This document shows, one piece after another, positions 19,540 through 28,212 of a stretch of DNA of 64,000 nucleotides. The notes under the pieces were generated by a model that saw only the letters and a list, made by a program, of their open reading frames with translations, made no database searches and was not told the DNA's origin. Numbering within the stretch: position 1 is the first letter of the stretch; every line of letters begins with the position of its first letter. The position numbers and the translations under genes were made by a program. Origin of the DNA: Martensiomyces pterosporus (lineage: Eukaryota > Kickxellomycota > Kickxellomycetes > Kickxellales > Kickxellaceae); NCBI GenBank assembly GCA_025201845.1, contig MU603949.1, forward strand, positions 84,530 to 148,529, written 5' to 3'.

Positions 19540-21150
19540 ATGTCGTTTAATCTCCAGAGTGCAATCGACGAAATGTTCAAGCCGCCCTCCCGGCTCCAGA
19601 CGATGGTTGACCGTGCGGTTGGGTCCGACCGCAGCGACCCCGACCTCGCCCTGAACCTGGACATCTGCGAGCTCGTCAACAACAAAAAGGGCAACTACCC
19701 GCACGACGCCGTCTTCGCCCTCCTCCCCTACATCAACGGACGGTCGAACAGCCAGGCCCAGCTAGCCCTCACCCTACTGGACAATTTGGTGAAGAACTGC
19801 GGACACCCTGTGCACTACCAAATAGCCACTCGGGAGTTCCTCAACGAACTCTTCAGGCGGTTCCCCGAGTACCAGCCGGCGATGCCCAATCCCGTGCACT
19901 ACCGGGTTCTCGAGATGCTCCAGGAGTGGCGCCTAACCATGTGCAGGCGGTCGCGATACAGAGATGATTTGCAAAGGATCAATGACATGTATGCGCTTTT
20001 GCGCCGTAAGGGGTGGCACTTCCCAGAGATCGATGCGGAGAATGCGGCCGTTGTGCTGGGGCCAGAGGACACGCTAAAGTCGCGCGAGGAGCTCGAGAAG
20101 GAGGACTTGGAGGCGATGCAGGCCAAACTGCAGGAGCTTTTGCGTAGAGCCACGCCAAGGGACCTGCGCGAGGCTAACAAGCTCATGAAGATCATCACCG
20201 GATACGAGCAGTCGTCCAAGCGGCCTGACTATGACCGCGAGTGGGAGAAGGAGCTGGAGGCCATCGAGAACAAGGCAACGCTGCTTGTAGAGATGCTCCA
20301 GAGTGCCCAGCCTGGCGACAGGCTGGATGACACCATCCAGGAGCTGCTTGCGAAGTGTGTCTCTAACCAGTCGCGCTTGCAGAAGCTAATCGCTGACCAG
20401 GAGAGCTACGGCGGAGACAACGACAGCGGGGATGAGGACACGGACGAGAAGCGCGAACTTGCTAGGCTTATTCGCCTCAATGACATGATAGGCGACGCTG
20501 TGCAGGCTTACAGAGACTTGGAGCAGGGCAAGCAGCCCGAGTTTAGGAGCCTGGATAGCTTGCAGCAGCAGCCAGCGGCATCTGAAGCAGCCAACGAGCT
20601 GATTGCGTGGGATGACGATGAAGGTGCGAATGCCAACGCGCAGCCTGCTTCCTCTGCCAATGGCCAGCAGCAGCAGGCCTCGGCTGCAAAGAGCCCGCTT
20701 GACGACTTGGTGGGCTTGGACTTTGACAGCGCAGCACCAGCCCTTGCAGGCAGCGGCGTGGCGCTGCTGCTTCCTGGACAGAACACGCCTGGGCTGTCTC
20801 TAATGGCACCTGGACTGACCGCTGGTCAAGGCACTGCACAGCCTGCAGGAGCAGCAGGAGCAGGGCCTTACGGCATGCAGGCACAGCGCGCTCAGCCCAT
20901 GTCGAATCCATCGCTCCCTGCCAACTCCCAGCAAGCCCGGCTCAGCAAGGTGTCGAGCACCAAGAAGGATGCGTTCGACTTTTCGGATCTGATGACAGCG
21001 GCAAAGAGCATCAGCCGCCCGCCGCCTCCGCCCGCCACAAGCGCTGCCAGCGTGAAGTCCAACTCGCCAAAGACAACGAACTGGGGATCCGCTCCCGATG
21101 CCTCAAAGGCGAAGAACAACAACGACTCGCTCATTGACTTTTTGTCGTAG
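19540..21150 (+). CDS. GGA-type ARF-binding clathrin adaptor (VHS-GAT)
   Basis: The product is 536 aa. The VHS domain (about 16-155) has DLALNLDICELVNNKKGN, LALTLLDNLVKNCGHPVHYQ, FLNELFRRFPEY and DMYALLRRKGWHFPEI, matching yeast Gga1/Gga2. The GAT three-helix region (about 175-310) binds ARF-GTP and ubiquitin. The hinge is Gln/Ala/Pro-rich with acidic motifs (ELIAWDDDEG, LDDLVGLDFDSAAP) and the protein ends NNDSLIDFLS, a possible clathrin-box-like end. GGAs sort cargo from the trans-Golgi to endosomes. The gamma-adaptin ear (GAE), present at the C-terminus of yeast and animal GGAs, is not seen. An Lsb5-like protein is a less likely alternative because of the length and the hinge. Confidence 0.9.
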   Translation: MSFNLQSAIDEMFKPPSRLQTMVDRAVGSDRSDPDLALNLDICELVNNKKGNYPHDAVFALLPYINGRSNSQAQLALTLLDNLVKNCGHPVHYQIATREFLNELFRRFPEYQPAMPNPVHYRVLEMLQEWRLTMCRRSRYRDDLQRINDMYALLRRKGWHFPEIDAENAAVVLGPEDTLKSREELEKEDLEAMQAKLQELLRRATPRDLREANKLMKIITGYEQSSKRPDYDREWEKELEAIENKATLLVEMLQSAQPGDRLDDTIQELLAKCVSNQSRLQKLIADQESYGGDNDSGDEDTDEKRELARLIRLNDMIGDAVQAYRDLEQGKQPEFRSLDSLQQQPAASEAANELIAWDDDEGANANAQPASSANGQQQQASAAKSPLDDLVGLDFDSAAPALAGSGVALLLPGQNTPGLSLMAPGLTAGQGTAQPAGAAGAGPYGMQAQRAQPMSNPSLPANSQQARLSKVSSTKKDAFDFSDLMTAAKSISRPPPPPATSAASVKSNSPKTTNWGSAPDASKAKNNNDSLIDFLS

Positions 21151-21433
21151 AAACGAGGTCGCTGCATCTGCCTTGGTGCCCTCGCTCGCTCACCCGCTTG
21201 ATGCTCGTCCAGTGCATCTCAGTTATTTTACTATTTATATCTTTATTTTGGCCCTCCGTTTATTTTTGGTACACGAACGGCATGTGTGAGAACTACTCAT
21301 GTATGCGAGCAAAACAGGCTGGGCGGTTGAGACACGATGCAAGTAATAAACAATCGGGAGAGGGAAAAAAAATAACGGTAGACTAATGCGTGGAAATGTA
21401 CTAGTGGGGGGGGGTTGTTGTTTTAGGTGTGGT

Positions 21434-22234
21434 TTAGAGGGGCTTGAATGAGCTGGCCTTCTTGCGGCTGATGATGAACTGGATGACGATGCCCAGGAGA
21501 GCCGAGATGGCCATGCCCGCAATCATGCCGTAGACCTTTGGCGTAGTCTCAAACTTGGCGCCAGGGGCATTGAGGAAGGTCAGGGCCGTGTACTGGAATC
21601 CAGTCTTTGCGAAGCAGTCGATGCCAACAAACAGGGCGTAGGCACCCCAAACGGACGAGGCAACGATGATGGCGGGCCGCTCGAGGAACAGCACGGCAAT
21701 CATGCCAATGATGATCATAACGACAATAAAGATGATTCTTCCAACGTCCGAGTGAATGAGGCCACCGCTCTTCATCGACAGAATCCAGGTGGCAACGGCA
21801 AAGCCACCCAGGGCGCCAACAAGGGCAATGCCGACCTTGTATAGGAAAATAAGGATACCGCCCGCAATAGCTCCGAGGACGGCAGCGGCAACGAGGTAGC
21901 CGATTTGCCGCCCCTTTTCGCTCTCCAAGGGCGCCCTAATCTTGTACTCGGCATAGAGAACCAGGCCACCGACCACGCAGAAACCAGCCAGGAAGATGAG
22001 GAGCTTGACAATCTTGACGCCCAGGTAGTTGAAGAAGAGCCCGAGAATAATGAGAACAACGCCGGCTATGATGCCCGAGGCCTGGATGGCTCCGTGGTTG
22101 CTCAGCGCCAGCCCGCCGTCCTTTGTGTCTGCGGTAGCGACTGTCTTTTGGTCGTCCGCGTAGGCGGTGCTCAGGAGAAGAGAGAGCACGGCAAGCATGC
22201 CGAGCTTCGTTGTGTCGCTCACACGTGTGTACAT
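21434..22234 (-). CDS. TMEM198-like (DUF4203) multipass membrane protein
   Basis: The product is 266 aa. A cleavable signal peptide is likely (GMLAVLSLLLSTAYA, residues 12-26). About seven hydrophobic segments follow: 52-72, 74-95, 110-135, 137-152, 165-183, 186-207 and 235-256. The segments are rich in Gly/Ala (GYLVAAAVLGAIAGGILIFL). The protein ends in a basic tail with a dilysine-like KKASSFKPL. Signal peptide plus seven segments in this order fits the TM7S3/TM198-like (DUF4203) family of fungal membrane proteins; the function is unknown. A minus-strand TATA element (GTATAAAG, about 22429-22437) lies about 200 bp upstream of its start. Confidence 0.7.
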   Translation of the reverse strand: MYTRVSDTTKLGMLAVLSLLLSTAYADDQKTVATADTKDGGLALSNHGAIQASGIIAGVVLIILGLFFNYLGVKIVKLLIFLAGFCVVGGLVLYAEYKIRAPLESEKGRQIGYLVAAAVLGAIAGGILIFLYKVGIALVGALGGFAVATWILSMKSGGLIHSDVGRIIFIVVMIIIGMIAVLFLERPAIIVASSVWGAYALFVGIDCFAKTGFQYTALTFLNAPGAKFETTPKVYGMIAGMAISALLGIVIQFIISRKKASSFKPL

Positions 22235-23423
22235 GGCGCCTATGCGTGTAACTGTGAAGTGTTTTGTGCTACTTGTTGCGGCGGAAACTGCGAAAAGCGC
22301 GAAAAGCGAAAAGTGCGAAAAATAAGTATTAAGAGCTGTCTGGAGGAGAGAAAGGCGATGCTGAGAGAACAGTGAAACGGATGGGTTGCGGGAGGGACTC
22401 GTCGCGTCTGGAGAGCGACGCCGACCGTCTTTATACGTGCAGCTGCTCTCCCTCGCTCAGCACGCTCAATCACAGCGGCTTCATGCACTGGTTTTTCTTT
22501 TGTGTATAGCAGCTGCGCCCTTTTCTCTCGCGGCCACTTGCCCTCACAGTGAGCGGTGTAGCGGACTATAAATAGAATGCATCTTCCATCAGCTGGCTGC
22601 TAGAGTGCACGCTGTGCCCGCTATTTTGGGAACTCGGATCCTTTGCCTGGCGTCATCTTCGCGTAGCTATCCAGTTATTTTGCCCAACTAGCAGCGAATG
22701 CGTGCCCACTCGACTGCTGCCGATCGGTGTTCCAGACAGCCAAACAGAGCAGCCCGCCTGCCTCACCTTCACTCTTTTTCAGGTGCACTGGGATGACGCT
22801 TTGCCGTTCTGTGAAGGGCAGAGCGGGGTGCGGAGGACAGTGACAGCCCATCCCTCATTCTCTGCTTCTTTCTGCCTCTGCCTAGAAGGCAGGCGAGAAG
22901 GGCTCAGGAGGGATGCGGAAAGGCGATTCGCCTTGCACCACACATGCTGCCGCTGCGGCTGGGCTTGGCAAAGAAGGGGCTATGGTAGCGCCAAGACGCC
23001 TCACTGCCGAGGGGAGCAGCCTGATAGGCTGTGCAAGTGTAACTGGGCAGGTGTGTGCTGGCGAGCCTGCTCATAGCACCTGCCAAAGCGCCGTCTGTGT
23101 CTGCAGGGCACTGCTTGCCCAATCCCTGTTCGATCTGCCGCATTCTACGGAACCTCAGCCCAGAAGCCGCCCTCCAGGTCCTTGGTGCACAGCCATGTCG
23201 GATCCACCACTCATGTGGAATCGCATCAACGGATTAAATCAGCAAGCCGCTTCCCCCTAGTCCCCTACAGCGTTACTCAGGCTGGTGGTTGGCAGGGGCA
23301 AGGAGTGCAACGACAGCGCCTCCGCATAGCCCCGGGCACTCCTTGCGCTTTTTATCTCTTCCACACGGTTAGGGTATAATATAGGTCCCCTCATCTTCTC
23401 CAGACCGCCCTCATAAAACGGCA
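22235..23423. other. Intergenic region between TMEM198-like gene and twinfilin
   Basis: The 1.19 kb contain divergent promoters. TATAAATAG on the + strand near 22566 is far from any recognised plus-strand start, and TATAATATAGG near 23375 fits twinfilin. No supported coding sequence is seen. Confidence 0.5.
23375..23384 (+). promoter_or_regulatory. TATA-like element of twinfilin
   Basis: TATAATATAG lies about 50 bp upstream of the twinfilin ATG at 23424 and is followed by a CT-rich stretch, implying a very short 5' UTR. Confidence 0.4.
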
Positions 23424-25464
23424 ATGTCGACTCTCACGAGCGGAATTTCAGGTAGGCCATCACACTGCACAGCTTTAAATGCCATCAGTGGCCATTTCCT
23501 TCGACAGCCGCTCAACCCACGCAATAATTATTTGAGTAGCTACGCCCAAGCTCAAGCAGTTCCTGGCCGAGTCTCAGGAGGGACAGCACGCGGATGTTTC
23601 TGTGCTCCGCGTTCAGATTCGTGGCGTGGACTTGGTCGAAACGGCAAGGAAGGGCGGGCCGGCAAATGGCGACCTATCCCAGCTAGAAGAGTTCCTGAAC
23701 GACGATCCAGCCTTCTTCCTGCTGCGTGCCAGTGTCTCCAGCTGGTACCTGATTACGTGGATGCCCGAGGGCAAGGTTGGTGTTAGCAATCGCATGGTGT
23801 ATGCCTCGTCGCAGTCCAACCTAAAGAGCGCAGTCGGGTTTTCCGCCGTTGTTGACACACTGCAGTTCTCGCTGCGTGACGAGGTTCTTGGAAGAGAGCC
23901 TGAAACTCCAGCTCCTCAGACTGGTGCTGCTGCTGCTGCCCCTGCAACCAGCATTGCACCACCACAAGAGCAGAAGGAGCAGCAATTGCAGCAGCCAAAG
24001 ACACAGCCACAGCAAGCTAATGTGACTTCTCATCCGCAGGCTCAGGCTCAGGCTCAGACCCAGACCCAAGCGGTCGGTAATAGGGGTGTGTTTGTGAAGA
24101 AGCTCGATCCGCGCCTTGCGATGTCCAAGTCCGAGCTCGAACACGTGGATATGCTCAAGCAGGAGGACGATGCACGTAGTGAGCAGCTGCAGCAAATGCG
24201 CACGCACTTCCGCAACTACACAACGCCATCGCGGCCTGATATCACCCCAAACAACCAGCACGCCAACGACAGCGGCATCAAGCAGACCGTAGCGGCAGCA
24301 TCGGGCGGATTCCACACCGTGAGCCTGCCGCTATCCCCGAGCGCCAAATCCGCACTGAGCAGCTTTTCGTGCGACGACTCGATCTCCGTCGTTGAACTCC
24401 AGGTCGAAGCCAACAAGTGCGTCACTGAGGTGAAATCGTATGCCGAGCCGGATGGCTTCTCCCCTAGCGCCAACGAGCCCCGATTTTACATCATCCGCGC
24501 GCCTGGTAGCCGTGTCTTTGTGTACTGCTGCCCCGAAGGATCGGCGCCGCGTCTGCGTATGGTGTACTCGACGGCAACTGCAAGAACGCTGGCGCAGATT
24601 CAGGAGCTTGGGTGCCAGCTGACACACAAGCTCTCGGTGTTCTCAGCCAAGGAATGCACGGCCAGCGCAGTCGCTGCGGCTGTTCGTAGCGGCCAGGCTC
24701 AGCGCGTAGACTCGGACAAGTCCGTCGACACTGTAGTCAACTATGTGCCAAGCAAGCCAGCAAGGTCGCTGCCATCGAGATTTGCGGCAAACACGACTAG
24801 GACCCTAGATGCATTCACTGACGAAGAGGGGTTCCGCAAGGCATTCTCTGGAGTTCGCCCTGACGCCCCGGCACCAGCACCTTTCAAATCAGCCACACCG
24901 GCAAGGTCGTTCACCTCTGTCTCCTCGAGCCAGCCTGACACCGGTGTGGATACTAGCAGCAATAATGGTGCTGCTGCATGGGGGGTGCAGCTGAAGTCCA
25001 GCTCGCGCGGCAGCACACCGCGGTCGTCGTATAGCGTCACTGACATCAAGGACCAGTTTAGCAGCATCCGTCTTGCTGGCGAAACAGGCAACGATACACC
25101 CGCAGACTCTGGCCCGTCGTCGGGCCACATGACTCCAATTGTGGTCAAGTCAGGGAGCGGGTCGTCGCCAGAGGCTATGCACTCGTCGCTGCCCGGACTT
25201 CGCCATGTGTCAAATACCCACAATGCCACTGCGGGCGCTTCTGCTTCAGCAGCAGCAGCCCATGGAGACAAGTGGGACCCGTGGCGCCCAGTCAGCTCAG
25301 TTGGCACTGGCGAAAAGCCAGCAGCACCAGCGTCGTCTCTTCAGAGCGCTGTGTACTCGAAGACGACCGAGGCAGATGGGTCCATTTCGGCGCTCATGGG
25401 TGATATTACCTACCCGCCACTTCAGGCAGGAAGCAAGGACAAGCCTGACATTAGCAAGCAATAG
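23424..25464 (+). CDS. TWF1: Twinfilin, two exons, with a long C-terminal tail
   Basis: Exons are 23424-23451 and 23540-25464 (650 aa). The 88-nt intron starts GTAGGC and ends GAGTAG, and the join produces SGISATPKLKQFLAESQEG, the usual twinfilin N-terminus. The first ADF-H domain spans about 5-145 (SVLRVQIRGVDLVE, WYLITWMPEGKVGVSNRMVY). A Gln/Ala-rich linker follows, then a second ADF-H domain at about 230-365 (FYIIRAPGSRVFVYCCPEG, LRMVYSTATARTL). Twinfilin binds ADP-actin monomers and capping protein and promotes filament turnover at cortical sites. About 280 extra Ser/Pro-rich residues follow the second domain; typical twinfilins end near 330-350 aa. Confidence 0.93.
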
Positions 25465-25811
25465 ATTGCAGCCGCCACCTGTCCCTGCTCCACTCTACTT
25501 TCGTATCTCTGTGTCCCTCTTTACATTTATTTTTAATATAACACATCGGCAGCTGCCATGCTGCTGGCTATTATAAATAGCGGGTATATGTAATACATGC
25601 TGAAATGCACGGCAAACATTATTCGGCCTCGTACATGTGCCCATCATCGCAGATTAACTACAACATAGAGGCACCAGGATATGTTCAGTTCTCTCTATAT
25701 AGACAGCAGACCCACAGCCCTGTGTGAAGGCAGGGTGCTTCTTTGCTCATGCACACACTTTGATCTCTGAGGATAGCAACAACACTCCAGAAGAAAACGA
25801 ATAGACTAAAG
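25465..25811. promoter_or_regulatory. Intergenic region with TATA box of the secreted 542-aa protein
   Basis: The 347 bp are more AT-rich than most of the window. TATATAG (about 25695-25701) lies about 110 bp upstream of the ATG at 25812. A second AT-rich element, TATAAATAG, is at 25571-25579 near the twinfilin 3' end. No gene is seen. Confidence 0.45.
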
Positions 25812-27440
25812 ATGCTGGTGTATAATCTCCTGCCTAGAATCCTGGTTGGCATGCTCTTATACATAAAATTGGCATACACGAGTGAGCTGGGTGCTCAGCG
25901 CAGTGCTGGGGAAGGCAGCAGCATAAATGCAGGCGGTGCCAACAGAAGCTTTAACCAAGACGCCGGCAGCGGCGCGCGCAATCAGCAGTTTGCAGTTGCC
26001 CTATTAAGCAAGCTGCTGGCATACACTAGTACAGGCAGTAATAGCGATGTTGGTGAAGTTGCCTTGAACGATATCGGGTTTACCGACTCAGCTGCTAGGG
26101 TGCGTGTTAAAGACTTGTATGGTGTTCTAGATATCGCCCTGTCTGAAAAGTACAAGTACAGGTTCACGCCTGCTGCTGCCAGTGCGAAGGAGAATAACAT
26201 GCTGTCGATCCCATTCAGCGATGTCTTTACATTGACGAATGAAAGCATCAAGTACATTTCAAGAGTCCTGGAGATGCTTTCAACAGCTAGCCGTGCTCAA
26301 GCTAGAAATCTAGCACCACTGTTTGGCATAGATGCTACAGGCTTGAGCTCGCCAGCAGCTATACATTCCGTGGCCCGATTGCTTGGCGCAATAAGCACTA
26401 TGCATCCGGAATCCCTATCCCAAGTTGCAGAGGCGGGCAATATGGAGCATGATGACCCAGCTGCTATTAACAAGAGCCTGTTTACTCTAGGCGACCTGCT
26501 GAATATCAACAGCCAAAGGGTCAGCGGGGTTTCCGGGCTGTTCAAAAGCATCTCAAAACTAAGCCCTGGCAATCTACTGGGATATCTTTACGATGTTGGC
26601 TGGGAGAGGGACATCACCAGCGCTGCCCAGACAGGCCGTCGCGAGGCAAAGGGAATACCCAGCTTTAACTACATGTTCCCGCTGAGTGACCAGGTTTTAA
26701 GCGATATGGCCCTAGCCGCCCAGCGATATGAAGACGGGGATAAAACCGAAGCTGTTCAGCTGAGGCCACTCGTTCAGGATTATCTGAAGCAAGCAGACAG
26801 CCTTTGGAGCTTAATACCTGGACTGTCGTCGGTATCGAGTCTTGTTGACGTGGGCAGCAGCCCGCTAATTAGCGCAATTACTCAGCTGATTGCGCTATCA
26901 TACAAGTACCCCAATGCATCATACCAGGACTTGCTGCTCTTGTACTACCAGAGCATCGGAATGCCAGGATTAAGCCAGCTCACAGAGTACCCGTCGCAGT
27001 ACATTGGTGGTCTGGCCTCATCAATTGTTGGAGGGTATGTCTCGGGGGCCATATCAACTCTGGTATCCAACGTTTTAGGGCCAGTGAAAACCCCTGCCGC
27101 CACTGGCACGCATACAGCGCCTAAATCAGCCACATCGACATCATTGACATCACCTACCCAAAGTCATACTACAAGCACCAGCACAAGTGCTAGTTCTACC
27201 CCCAATATAATGCCCACCACTCCAACCAGCTCTCCAACTGGCACTGTCACAGCCTCATCTTCCTCATCACCATCATCATCAGCCACAACTTCAGCGCACT
27301 TCTTTTGGCCATGGGAATTAGCCTTAGCTACTACACGGAGTGCACCAACTCTGCCAACACAATCTAGTAGCGCTGCTTCAAAACGGGGAGGCGTTGGTGC
27401 AGGTTATATACCCGGTATAGATAACGACGTGTCCATTTAG
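25812..27440 (+). CDS. Secreted protein of unknown function, Ser/Thr-rich tail
   Basis: The product is 542 aa. The N-terminus (MLVYNLLPRILVGMLLYIKLAYTS) looks like a signal peptide or signal anchor. The body (about 25-420) is helical in appearance with repeated Leu/Ser patterns (FAVALLSKLLAYTSTG, SARVRVKDLYGVLDIALSE, GLFKSISKLSPGNLLGYLYD) and potential N-glycosylation sites (NRS, NES, NKS, NAS). The tail (about 430-510) is Ser/Thr/Pro-rich, like O-mannosylated linkers, and ends GYIPGIDNDVSI without a GPI signal. No Cys-rich pattern or enzyme motif was seen. Its codons use A/T in third position more than neighbouring genes. It is followed by another secreted-protein gene on the same strand. 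It may be lineage-specific; no function can be given. Confidence 0.7.
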   Translation: MLVYNLLPRILVGMLLYIKLAYTSELGAQRSAGEGSSINAGGANRSFNQDAGSGARNQQFAVALLSKLLAYTSTGSNSDVGEVALNDIGFTDSAARVRVKDLYGVLDIALSEKYKYRFTPAAASAKENNMLSIPFSDVFTLTNESIKYISRVLEMLSTASRAQARNLAPLFGIDATGLSSPAAIHSVARLLGAISTMHPESLSQVAEAGNMEHDDPAAINKSLFTLGDLLNINSQRVSGVSGLFKSISKLSPGNLLGYLYDVGWERDITSAAQTGRREAKGIPSFNYMFPLSDQVLSDMALAAQRYEDGDKTEAVQLRPLVQDYLKQADSLWSLIPGLSSVSSLVDVGSSPLISAITQLIALSYKYPNASYQDLLLLYYQSIGMPGLSQLTEYPSQYIGGLASSIVGGYVSGAISTLVSNVLGPVKTPAATGTHTAPKSATSTSLTSPTQSHTTSTSTSASSTPNIMPTTPTSSPTGTVTASSSSSPSSSATTSAHFFWPWELALATTRSAPTLPTQSSSAASKRGGVGAGYIPGIDNDVSI

Positions 27441-27616
27441 ATTAGCTAACCCAGCAGCAGATGTCACCATCGTTGCTTTTAATATCTGCCGACGTATATG
27501 ACAATATATTAATGTGGCCACACATACAGAGGGTAGTAGCTGCTATATGGTTATTCCGAATGCTCCATTCTTAGGTATTTATCCATATATGCAGCCTTTA
27601 TGTAAGATGGTGACGG

Positions 27617-27638
27617 TATAAAACAACTCGCTATAAAA
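27617..27638 (+). promoter_or_regulatory. Double TATA box of the small secreted protein
   Basis: TATAAAA occurs twice, at 27617-27623 and 27632-27638, about 95-115 bp upstream of the ATG at 27732 and followed by a CT-rich leader. Such a promoter suggests strong or regulated expression. Confidence 0.5.
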
Positions 27639-27731
27639 TAGATGCCATCGCGCGACCCTTCCTCTTCCAAACCAAGACACTCCCCCATCTCCATATTTTA
27701 AACAACAGCTCAGCACATTCGCCATCCGGAA

Positions 27732-27971
27732 ATGAAGCTCCACTTTGCAAACGCCAACATTGCCTCCTTCTCGCTGGCCGTCCTCTTTGGCCTCTCTGCG
27801 GCTGCCCCTAGCGGCCTGAATATCCCGGGGATCTTGAGCCTGGATATTGGCGGCAGCAGCGGTCTAGAGCTCGACGTCCTCAACGGCCTTGTCCACGCTG
27901 AAATTGGAGGCCACAGGCCAAAGTCAACCGTCAAGCTGCCTGCCGCTGTCCCAACCATCAAGACCCCATAG
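27732..27971 (+). CDS. Small secreted protein, 79 aa, unknown function
   Basis: The N-terminus MKLHFANANIASFSLAVLFG with LSAAAPSG is a typical signal peptide with cleavage after Ala at about residue 25. The mature part of about 54 residues has no Cys. It contains a loosely repeated pattern (IPGILSLDIGGSSGLELD, then VLNGLVHAEIGGHRPK) and a Pro/Lys-rich end. It has a double TATA box and sits 291 bp after another secreted-protein gene. It is effector-like only in the broad sense of size and secretion; it could also be a wall or surface peptide. Confidence 0.6.
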   Translation: MKLHFANANIASFSLAVLFGLSAAAPSGLNIPGILSLDIGGSSGLELDVLNGLVHAEIGGHRPKSTVKLPAAVPTIKTP

Positions 27972-28212
27972 GCCGTTAGAGTTCATACTAGCTACTTGAA
28001 AATGTGCGCAGTCTCTTGCCAGCAAGCAAATAAGCGCCTATGGCAAATACATCAGCAGCCAGCTAAGCGTAACGACAGGATGCAATAAATGTGTATAAAT
28101 GAACGTGTATTTACGATACTCTGGGAGCACTAATCGGCACAAAACAAAAGAGGCAGCTGGCTATGTGTGTAGTGTATATTGCTTCTGCAGCACAAGGCTC
28201 TATGAACGATGC

